Source of the DNA: Macrocystis pyrifera
Lineage: Eukaryota > Sar > Phaeophyceae > Laminariales > Laminariaceae
Length of the DNA: 64,000 nt
NCBI GenBank assembly: GCA_031763025.1
Contig: JASSKH010000010.1
Location: forward strand, 10,681,427 to 10,745,426
Reading direction: 5' to 3'
Notes under the pieces: model-generated
Told to the model about the DNA's origin: nothing
Database searches by the model: none
Seen by the model: the letters and a program-made list of their open reading frames with translations, nothing else
Shown: piece by piece, positions 11,078 to 23,000 of the stretch
Numbering within the stretch: the stretch's first letter is position 1
Layout of the letters: each line of letters begins with the position of its first letter
Translations under genes and position numbers: made by a program

Positions 11078-13588
11078 CTGCTCGCACACACGGGCACAAG
11101 CGCAAGCAGAATTGACAAGGCACATGTCACAAACAGTCTATATACGTAGTCGGTTTTAATGGTGCAAACACGAAGACAAACAGCTACAGCTGTGCGTCGG
11201 TAGATTTTCACGACTAATATCTAATCGGAAGGTACCATTATCCAACTAACTGGCTTTAGTCTGCAAGTTGGCTGGCGAAGCTTATCTCTTTTAGTATTGC
11301 ACTGTACAGAAACACACAAAAGACTCTAATTCCAAGTAATTTGCCCAAAAACGGGAGTGCAGTTCTAAAAGGGTCACGTCAGGCGAGCGAAGCGAGCCAT
11401 ATTAACCCCCCCAGCCGAGGGGGGTCCGCCCGCCCGCAAAAGAAAAAATGTATCCCGCATACAGCAATCATTTCTACACGTAGGAAACCCGATAAGACGG
11501 ATAGTCGGCACCTCCGGTGGACGACTAACTATAATTCCGACAAATAACTACAGTACTATAGTTGGTGACTTAAGCTGTGCGGATTGACACGTCTACTACT
11601 ATACAAGACGATTTGAATCGTGGAAAACATGAAAAAAAGAGCAAATAACATGCAGTAAAAAAGCCCTTTACTACTATTAATATTAGTCCATTTGAAAGGC
11701 GGAAAGCATGGAAAGCCAAGAAGCAAAAAAGATAAGAAAAATCAAACCGTATTGTACGAGTAGTGTCCAGCAGGTGTTCGATCTATGAGTACAGCCAGCG
11801 GGGGAATGACAAATAACATCTCAGAGGTGGCTATATAGGCCTCGAGGCGCCACCAAAGTCGCTGATGCTGCGGAGCTAGTAGATAAAACCACACGGGAGA
11901 CAGTAGCGAGCTCTAAAACACAAAAGGAGCGGACATGACAACAGGAGCGTCGTGTCCACGTCATATCACGGGAGACAACTGTAGTAGTAGACAGCACTAC
12001 TGCAAGAGAAACAGCATCAAAACACAGGAAGGAGTAGACACCACCACAGGGGAGGCGACTGTACTATTTCGGGGGTCCATAGTTAATAGGACCTATGGTA
12101 TACATAAAAACCTATATATTTACCTATTTTTACTTACAAAATTGGTCCCGTTAACTATGGACCCCCCGTAACATTAATATTGGCACCAGAGTACAACCAG
12201 TACGAGCGGATGTGTGTGCTATATCATCAATCTTATTGCGGGGGGCCATATTAAATAGGACCTACGGTACGCGCAAAGACATGTACATTTACCTATGTTT
12301 ACTAATAATGTTCGGTCCTATTTACCATGGTCCCCCGTAATAGCTTCCAGCTCAATTCGAACTACTACTAACAGTAATATGAATAGGAACTATTCGTAGA
12401 CATGGGCCTGTCAGAGTTTCACAGGTCGACACTTTTTCGCTCCCACTTAGCACCCGAGGGGCGTGTCTTAACCCCCTTCAAAGCGTATGGAAACAGACCG
12501 AATGGAATATCATAATACGCCAGAAGGATTCCTACTGATTGGTTGCATAATAAGCGACTATAAAAGTAAATTCTGCGGGTGTTCTGTGTCACATCATTAT
12601 AGGTTTTCAGAGGAATGAAACAGTCTGGCATTACTTGCTTCAAGGGCGCCAGGAGACACGCCAAGCAAGCACCCTGGTCCCACGCGAATTCATCCACCAA
12701 AATCGGGTTTTCCATCGGAGTGGCCACAGCAAAAACGGGAACAACACTATTACGGAGGACCATAGTAAATAGTACCAAAATTCGTTAGTAAAAATAGGGA
12801 AATACAAGGCTTTCCTTCGGAGTGGGTATTCCGTCGTTTCGTGTACATATAACTGCAATTAATTGGCGACATAGCCCAAAGCCAACCAAACTAAATGTAT
12901 TTGTGTAAGAAACGGTGAAGGATGTAATGATAGCGTTTATTTATGAATGTAATGTGAAACGTAAGATCGGGTGACGCAAGAGTAAGAATGACATTCGTCT
13001 AATACTAATAAGAATAACATATTTCATCAGTGTGGGGAGAGAGTGGAGCAGTGCTTGGCATGTGGATGATATACAACATACAGGCTGTTGTTTAAAGGAA
13101 GGTTTGGGACAGGAGAGAAAGCAGCAGTGCCGGCAACGACAACGGTTATGGAAATGTTGTATAGTTGCTGGGCGGCCGCGATTTCGATGTAGCCAGCATA
13201 GGAGTTTGGATGAGACATGATATATACATGTAAATAGTCTTCCAGGATGCTGTAGTAACGAGGCGGGAGGCCCAGAATGTGGATATGTTCGCTGTTGAAC
13301 CCGTTGGATATGTGTAGGAAGAAATAATCGTGATTTTGGGAAATGTGGGAAACAATTTGTTTCCTTTCGTTCGTCCGAGATGGCGACAATCTGCTTGGTG
13401 TACTGCTTCGGAATTCCGCGAAGCCCTGGAGCAGGCGAAATGGAAGGGAGTCTTTTTGCGCTTGATGATGATGTCTCCGTCTTTGATGGTGGAGTCCGTC
13501 AGGCGGCAGTTGTAGCACTTGCCACGGACCTGGTCGAAGTAAACATATAGGGTGCGCGGGGCGGGAGTGGCGTGCAGGGAATGGCGGG

Positions 13589-13630
<42 letters not shown>

Positions 13631-14009
13631 AGTTCATTATTTGTACTATACAGCGACACAACAGCAGCACGCAATCGCTTGCTATACGACGGCAGCAGCA
13701 GCAGCAGAAGCAGCAGCAAGTACGTAATTTCATTGACGATACAGAAATATGTAGACACACAAGTGTAGTACAGTAGTACACACACAAATCACGTCCAGCA
13801 TGATGTACGGCAACAACGCAGCAGCACCACAAAAAAATCATTGACGACACAGAAATATGTACACACGCACAAGTTTAAGTGTAATAGACACACAAATCAT
13901 GTCCAGCATGATGTACGGCAACAACGCAGCAGCGCCACAAAACGACCAGGAAACACAATTATCCGAGTACATACAAACATTCAGTGAATATTGCGGCAGC
14001 ACTAAAAGC

Positions 14010-14054
<45 letters not shown>

Positions 14055-17000
14055 GCAACGGATCGCCACAGCGTTGGCAGCAGCAGCATAGCAACAATAT
14101 GAAAAGAAGGGAGAAAAAAAGTATGTACCCCGAGGCCGTCCGAAAAGTATTTTTGGTACCTCACTATAGACCCACCTCCGCATGCTGTACGGCAACAACG
14201 CAGCAGCAGCATAGCAACAATACGAAATACGAGAAAAAGTAGTATGTACGCAAAATGCAGGAGCCAAACGACCAAAATATATTTTTTTTGTATCAAAAAA
14301 ACCATTGGGGTAGAAAAATGGCCAATAAAAACAATAATCCGCGTTGGCAGCAGCAGCATAGCAACGATATGAAAATAAGGAAGAAAAAAAGTATGTACCT
14401 GCTCAGGTCGTTACTCTACAGTCAGTGGTTCATCCGTTATCGTTGATATTGACTCTTGTACTAAAAGTGGCCGCAGATCTCCGTAGATCTGATGATAATT
14501 GAGGCGGGGAATTACCAGCCTCCATCACCAAGTAATTGCTGATGACTGTCATGTGAGATGACTTGCGTCATGCTTCATGATCACTTCTGCTCGGCTGACC
14601 GTGCCGAGCCTCACCTATACCTGGCGTGTCCTCCACGCTACACCTTACCGAAAGAGAAGCTTGCTGCAGACCCAGGTCGAACCTGAGATACACCCATCTC
14701 ACATATGCCGCAATCGCAAAACCTACGGAATTTCATTGACAATACCGAAATGTGTACACACAAGTGCAGCATGATGTACGGCAACAACGCAGCAGCACCA
14801 CAGCAGCAGCATAGCAACGATATATATGAAAATAACCAAGCCAAAAACGAGAAATTGCAGTACGTACGCAAAATGCAGGAGCAAAACGACAAAAACTTTT
14901 TTCACGTATCAAAAGGAACCATTTGAGTACAAAAACGGCCAAGAAAGACAGTAATCCGAGTACATACGTACGAACATTCAGTGGATATTGCGGCAGCATT
15001 AGCAGCAGCAGCAGCAGAAGCAGCCACAGCATTAGCAGCAGCAGAAGCTGCAACGAATTGCCGCAGCGTTGGCAGCAGCAGCAGCGTTGGCAGCAGCAGC
15101 AGCAGCAGCATAGCAACGATATGAAAGTAAGGAAGGAAAAAAGCATGTACCCTGGTATGCCGCCATCGCAAAACCTACGGAATTGACGATCCGAAAATAT
15201 GTACGCTTCCAGCATGATGCACGCGGAACAACGCAGCAGCACTACATACAGCAGCAGCAATTGCACAGGAGCAGCAAGTGCACAGCACGGCAACAACGCA
15301 TCAGCACTACATCAGCAGCGAGTGCACAGGAGAAGCAGGTGCACAGCAGCAGCAGCACTCACGGCGTGGCGCTGACAGCAGCAGCAGCAGCAGCGGCAGC
15401 CGAAAACGAGCAATAAATGAGTACGTGGGGTCACCAAAAAAACATGTACACACAGAAATCGTGTGCGTGCACCGAAAATGCACCACAGTAGCAGCAGCAC
15501 ACACGTCGTTCGGTGCAGCGGTGACGGCGACAGCTGAATCCTCCGTTCCTTCGTTCACGTCCCGCAAACAGTTGTGCATGTGCGCGTTCGCGTGCACTGT
15601 GTGTAAGAGGAGCCGACGAAATAAATAAACGCTTTGACGTAGGATTGTATGCAAAAAGGCAATTGAAAACCCCCAAAAAACGTACTGGCAACATACAGCA
15701 TGCACAATAGACGTAAGACACTCACCACTGTCAGCAGTCTCGAGGGAGTACGAGACAGTCCCTTCCTTGATCGGGCGAGCACAGAACTCGCAGTCGGTTG
15801 CCCTGTCAGGATGATCCCGCCACCACGCACATGAGATCCTTGCTGGTGGCGAAGGCCACGTTTTTGCCACCAGGCGCGGAGTTCTTGACCAAGTAAGTGC
15901 TGGTCCGTGCACTGGTCGCAAACAACAGCCGGCACCAGGTCGGTCTTTGTCGTTGCCGCTCTCTTGCCAGAGGGCGAGGACCACGCACCTCTCGACGAGG
16001 GGGAGGTGAGCTTAGGGGGCGTGGAGAAGGGAGAGGCGGGGGTTGCAGCACCAGCAGGTTCGCCACCGACAGCAGCAGCTTGGCCGCCGACAGCTGCACC
16101 TATCTATGCCGTTCGTCGAAGGCGAGACGCCTCTTTTTTTAGGCGCCGTGCGAAGAGCTGTCTATTGGTTGGCAGTTTGCGGAGGAAGAAAGAAGAAAAG
16201 GTTGTTTGGCTGTTTGGCGAAGAAGAAAGAAGAAAGGTTGTTTGGCTGTTCGGCTGTTTCAAAGAAGAAGGGCTGTTTGCGAAGAGCTGTCTATCAGTCG
16301 GTCTGTCTGCCAAGAGCTAGCAAGTGACAACGACCTCAAAAATCGTAATTATAGTTGTATTTATATAGGTTTATGTGTTTCACCGTAGGTCCTATTAACT
16401 ATGGACCCCCGTAATAAAACGAGTACCTGGTAAATTAGTGTCTAACCTGTGGATTCCTCCCACAGGCTCGTGTCTACAAACAGTTGCGCCCCTTCTAGAC
16501 AAGCCGTGGTGACAGGCGTCTTCCTTTCTCCCCCCGGTGTTTAGATGCGCGAAAACGAATGGGGTACAAAATGGGGGGTCGCGGTCTAAGAGCTATCGAT
16601 GTAACTTTTTCAGAACTGGAGTCCCATTTTGGGGACAAACCACTCAAATCTTGAAGCATTTTGTCTCCAGAACGGAACTGCAGTCCTAAAAAGGCTTAAT
16701 AAACTACAGTAACTGGCTCAAGACAAGGAAAATGGACACGATCGTACAAAAAGCCACCAGTACATAAGATGTACCCCTTGAGGTTCAAGAGGTTTCGAGG
16801 TAGGCCAGACACTTTTGTCTTAAATCGTGCCCCCCACTGCTGTACTCCGAGCTATGACGAGACATGTATTACCATACAGCATGACACATGACACATCAAT
16901 TCGTCGTCGTTTGCTACGTGCGTACATATGACACGGCAATTCGCTCGATACCTGGCGGAAAATGAGCCGGAGGCACGAGGATTGTCCTTCCCCTCCCACA

Positions 17001-20000
17001 TTGCCGCCTTCGAACTCCAGCCCAAGGCGGCGGTAAAGAAGAACCCCTCGACCGAGCTCAGATAGCTCATCTTCCTGCAGGAATGACGAGGGGGGGGGGG
17101 GGGGGTAAGGGCGTATCAATTTGTTGCTTGCCTTAGTTGTATGGCAATTGACCACGCTATGTGCGCATCCCTTTCGAGACAGGGCACCGCCGTTCCTTCT
17201 CCTAACAGAGACACCTCCAACAGTTGTGCGCTCAGTACGTTTTTCCCATATAACACATTAAAAAAAATTGCCTATCTTGCTGTCTTGCCTTTTGTGGCCA
17301 CCATCTATCTCTGAAGGGGGTCTGAATTATCATTACCATTAACATTCTTATTATTCAAATTACATGGTATTTGTCATCCGGGAATGTTCAGCACGAGCTT
17401 CAACGTTGATCACCCACGAACACTACACATTCCCAGAAAGCAGAAAAAAACAAGGCAAACCAAAAAAGGGAAGCCTAGGCGCAAAGCTGCTACGTATACG
17501 TGAGCACGCGCGATCGAAGCAATACTAGTATAGTATGACACACAGCTTGCAAAGATGATGAGTTTCGACGGAATCCTCTCTCCATCTCACAGCCGTTGTT
17601 TGTTGCTTCTAATTTTTAATGAAATGCACCAGTACCTGGTCGAAATTGATTTGTCTTCTGACCACGTGCGGCGTGGGGGTCAAAACACAAAAATGACCAA
17701 CAAACGAGACCTAACGAAGACTACTGAGGGGTGAGGGGAGCACGACACACAACAGTCCTACGAGAAGTTCATCATCCGCACAATTCTACGAAATACGTTT
17801 TGTTTGCTTGGTTTTAGTACTGTATACCCCCCCTGTCCGCGTGTCGAACATTACTAGAAAAAGTAGCGGGGTGTCCATTGTTTTTTTTATGTGCTCTCCT
17901 GGACTGCAATAAATACACAAATAAAAGTAAATTAATGTCCGACTAAACAGAATTTGGCCCAGCTTCCACAAATATGGGTGAAATATATCACTCTGGCCGG
18001 AAAAATAAGGAGTGTTCAGACTCTGATGTCAATATCAAACGGTGAGTATTTTTCCGGCCACGGCATGTAATGATACTTGACTTCAACTCCTACCCATGAC
18101 TCTAGCGCCTGAGAAATTTTCAACTTTCTGGGAATTTTCTCGGAATAAAGATGTAGCGAGGAGGAAGTATGAACTATCAACCATTACGCCATTTCGAAGG
18201 TGGGTGGGCCAAGTCGAAAGCACTACGTACTCTCACGAAGACCCCCCTTCCCCTATCGAAAACTAAAAAAGGCGAGCAAGCAGTCGGTCGTCGAGGGCAG
18301 CGTGGAGGAATGGCAATCAACACACCGGACGGAATACCAAACGTGGTACAGCATTATCGCATCAACCCACAGCATCAAGGCGTCTTGAACTGCTGCAATC
18401 GCCGCACCATGCTATATACCTGTACAACCTCAACATCGGCCCATAGAATACCCTCTCCCTTGAGTTCAATAGCCTCACGCTCGCTCCCATGGCAGCACGG
18501 GCCTTGCATAAAAATTCGGAGATCTTGGAATTGCCGCTTGCCAACTCTGCAGCAATGCCTTAAACAGCATCCTTCTCCATAAACGCACAGCAGTAGACTA
18601 CAGCAGTACGAGTAAAACTCGGCAAAAAAATCCGAAACAATGCCCTCGCCCATCGACGAACCGCATCACTGTACTACCTTGCATCAAGCAGCGAAGATCT
18701 TTGAACCGCGATTGCCACATGGTATGCCATACAACTCTATAACAGCGGCTCAGACAACATCATCTATGATCAACGCACAGCACTACACTATTTCATGACA
18801 GTAGGGCAGTAGACTATTAACAGGGCAGTATGCACCTTAAGGTAACGATGTTTGGCCATTTGGTCGCTTTTCGATTCCAGATCCACCATCCCCCTTCATC
18901 AATGCGCAGACTACTGTAGTATTAGGGCAGTAGACTATTGACACGGCAGTAGACTATTGACAGGGCAGTAGACTACTGATAGGGCAGTACCTTAAGGTAA
19001 CGGCGTTTGGCCATTTCGCCCCTCTTAGCTTCCAGACCCTTGGAAACCCGCTCGTGCTCGGCCCCTAGCACTTCCAGCTGTGGACAGCAGAGACAAGAGC
19101 AGAGACAAAAAAAAACAAGGAAAAAGGATGCGTGACGCGACGAAGAGAAAAGAAAACGCGCTGGGGCGCGCATATATGACACCACGAACATTTCGAGCAA
19201 CGAGACGAATCGGGCCCCATGTATCTTCGACAGAAAGACAAATAAGGAGACACATTTTCCGCGTGCAAGACAAAGGGGCTATTGTCAACCATTGGTTGAC
19301 TACACTTAAGTCTGATTGCCTCAGGATTAGGGTTAGTTGTATGCGTCTCTCGTACACAGGGCGTGCCGAACATTTCCTCGAATAAGTGGTGAGCTACCAC
19401 AACGCGGACATATCCTTTAATGAACTACAGTACATCTGTCAGGGCAGATGACCTGTATGATCTGTATGATCTAGCTCATGCAGCCGGGTGGGAACAGTAC
19501 AAGCATAATCTAGGACCTATTTCCTGGGTTGGATCTGCCCTATACGGCAGATCCTGCACAACCTCTCACAACCGCAGGTGAGGAACTAGATCATCTATAT
19601 GTACATGATGTAGATAATCTAGATGATCTATCGGTAGATGATCTATCTGTCCGAGGTATATGCGAGCAACAGCACGAATCAGGCCCTACACGTCAACAGA
19701 AACACCAACAATGACGAGGTTGCACTTTGATGCAATCCGCAATACCGCCCTGGGCGTAAATATCAAGACCGTTTAATGTTAGTCTCAAGGTCTAAAATAT
19801 CCTTATATTTACGGCCAGAGTGGTAGGCACATATTCGTACGTAAACTCTTCAGATCTTATCAGCAAACTCGTGAGACGACATACTTCTCTGTACAAAGTC
19901 CAGAGACGACGCCGGCGGGGGGCAGATGTCAAGACGAAAAGCGAAAAAGTCGTGCCGAAAAGGCTCGTTCGTAAGTTTCTACACATCGGGCAGACAGATC

Positions 20001-23000
20001 ACGATCTGCTGTAGATCATCTAGATCACACAGATTATTCAGATAAATTAGAGCATATAGATCCTATATTTGCCGGTATGATACGTTGTGCCGTATCATGT
20101 AGATCCCACCCATGAAACATGTGCGCAACAGCTAGACAGATGATACAGATCCTACCGGGCAAACATGATATTAATACTACTACAGTACCTTCAGCTGCAA
20201 GTTCAAGTCGCAAGACACCACAAGCAAATCCCCTCCAACGTCAAACGCTAACCCATTTTCAGACAAGCTGCTCAACACATCGGACGGATCTACATGTTCC
20301 CACTTGATGAACTAGATTTTTCAGGGCAGATGATCTGTATGATCTGTATGATCAAGCTCAGGTTAACGGGGGGGAGCCGTATACTCTGCATTATCTAGGA
20401 CATGTTTCCCGGGTTGGATCTGTATTACGCAGATCCTGCACAGCATCTCAGAACGGAAGCTGAGGATCTAGATGATCTACAGTACACAGATAGAGAGATC
20501 ATGGCCGGTCCGACGCGTGAGCTACTTAGAACAAGAATAATAAAAACGGGACTAGGCACCCCCCGACAAGCACGAAAGCAAGAAAACGTTCTTGTTACTG
20601 AAAAAGAGTGCGATACGTAACGTAAGGCATTCCGTGACAGGCACGAAATAGCGATAATGCCAACGCTCTTCTTACCTTAAAAAAACACTACGATAAGCGA
20701 CAAGGCATTCCACGACAAGCACAAAAGCGCAAAAACGCCTTCTTACCTGAAAAAATCCGATACACCATAATTTATTACGGTATTCCGCGACGAGCACGAA
20801 AGCACGAAAGCGCTCTTCTCACCTTTACAAAAAAAAACGTCAATAAGCGATAAGGCATTCCACGACAACCACCAACACTCAAAAACGCCTTCGTACCTTA
20901 GCTGGGAGGTCTTGTTCCTCTGTTACCTTGAGTTCCTCCAGCCGGCGCACCTCTTCCTGCAATCACCAAAACCGAGTCGATACGAGAAGTGAACAACTAC
21001 TGCTGTAAAAAGCGCATCGGAAATGATAAAAAGTACAATCTGGAACAAGAAATTCGGCGAAAAAACGAGCAACACATTTGCCCGGGACACGGATAGTACC
21101 GTGAATATTGCTGTGAGGTCAGTCTATGAGCAGCTACTGCGTACCGCTGCTGGGATTGGGGGAGAGTGACAGAAACATAGAAACCGAATTGTTGATAGAC
21201 CGACTACTAATAACAATAGTAGCAGGTGACTCCAGTCGTGCCGACTCACAGCTCTACATATCAGGCACACGTATGGTAGCGGTACGTACGGGGTACTGGT
21301 AGCAAAACCTTGACACCGTGTAAATTAGCAACTCCCTTTACTCCTAACAATAACGCAACATCTAGTACATGGTAAATGGTGCAGCCAATCAGCGCACTAG
21401 GCGCGGTCACCGCCTAAAATGATATGATAGGATATCAGTTTTTTTCTGTGTTTTGGTTGCGATAAGGCCTCTTTTGGCCTCAATATGCTACATTTAGTTA
21501 ACGGGGCGGTCAGCCACGGGGTTGATGTTGGTGTGTTCTCGGTGCGCGGCATAGCTATAGCCTGTAGCTGTATGCAGCAACTGCAAAAGACAAGCTCGGT
21601 GAAGTGATGACATAGTTCCTGCATACAACTCCAATCGTCTCACGACAGCTGGCGTAAATCTGCCCGTTCGAGCGAACTTCTCCAGCGAGCCCAAATAAAT
21701 TGATGCTGTTTCTAATGACGGAGGGTTTTAACACGAAACTGTAAGGGATGTTTCCCCACTATTTCTGGCTTAGGCTAACGGCGGCCACCACCCCGACCCG
21801 GAGCTGTAGCCCTAACCTTAGCCAGAGGCGTACCGGTGCTTGGTTGGTGTGCCAGCTGATCGTTGTGCTTGGAAAGGCTGTATTTGCTATTCGGGCACAT
21901 CTATGCATCCAAGGAAGTTCGCCTGGATTGGCAGATCTACGCCAACACGTCTCACGAGCATGCAGGCACACAATAGGAGCACGACAGTAGTGTTATACGT
22001 ATACCGTATCGTTTTTCCGAAATATCAAAATATCACACATCGAACTTTCAATATATCGTATCGGACGTGTTTTGCCCTCCATCCTCTCGGGTATCCCCGT
22101 GCTTTTCATGCTGACACCGGACGAAAGCTAGCTATTATACGACTTCTCAAATATCGAAATCGTATCGATAACGGTAGATTTTTGTTTGTTGGCATCGTAC
22201 GGAACTCGATTCTCAAACGAAATCCAACGCTAATGCAGGCACACGACAGCAGCACGCCAGACTCTGAACAGGAGCTGCATTTTCGTCGGCCCAAATTAGG
22301 CGACCTGTGCTATACGCGCGGCCTCCCACCAGTATTCAGCATTAGGTCATCGCCATTCGCTCACCTGCAGCTGTTCTTCCTGCTGCTTGGCCACGTCAAC
22401 GCAGTGAAGTTGTCGCGCGGTCGCCTCTTGCCCGGCTTTGCGCAGTTCAAGCACCTCGTTTGCGCGCGCTTCCATGGACTGCTCGAACTTCGCCTGGTTC
22501 CAAAGTAGCACAATACAGCAGTCAAGTATACCGGTGCACGCTAGCTTGGCTATAATCTATTTAATAATTTTATATAACCTACGAGTATGGTCATAATGGT
22601 ACTGTTACCTGCTAGACAATACTATTAATACTATAGCAAAAGATATGGTCCGGGCGTCGGCACCCACCTACTATAGACGGCATAAATCTCCCGGGCGATG
22701 AATCCCTTGCCAACTTGCCAAACACAGCAAGGCGGGAGCTATAAAAGCGTACGTAGTAGGCTACCAGGTACTTCACATACTCGTACGTACTGCATAGGTG
22801 TGCTGTCAGACTCTGTGCGAGCGCTAACTAGGCATGGTACTGCTGTGCTCGTAATCGCTGTACGAGTAGGAGATGTCCGGCCTCGCCATGGTAGAATCTC
22901 CCCAAAAGGAACCGTGAAAAATATTACCGTTCAAATGTGACCGTTAAAACGTCACCGTTCTGGATGCAAGTGGGTGGGGAAAATGCCTGTGCTGTACGTA

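Noticed and set aside
13959..15416. Alanine-, glutamine- and cysteine-rich frames over the CAG-rich array
   Set aside because: They follow directly from CAG/GCA repeats and change frame between modules.
18420..18546. Minus-strand exon-like segment with CTGCAG acceptor and GTATAT donor (VGKRQFQDLRIFMQG...)
   Set aside because: Its phase does not fit SPC25 exons 5 and 6, which join directly, and the peptide has no coiled-coil or SPC25 character.
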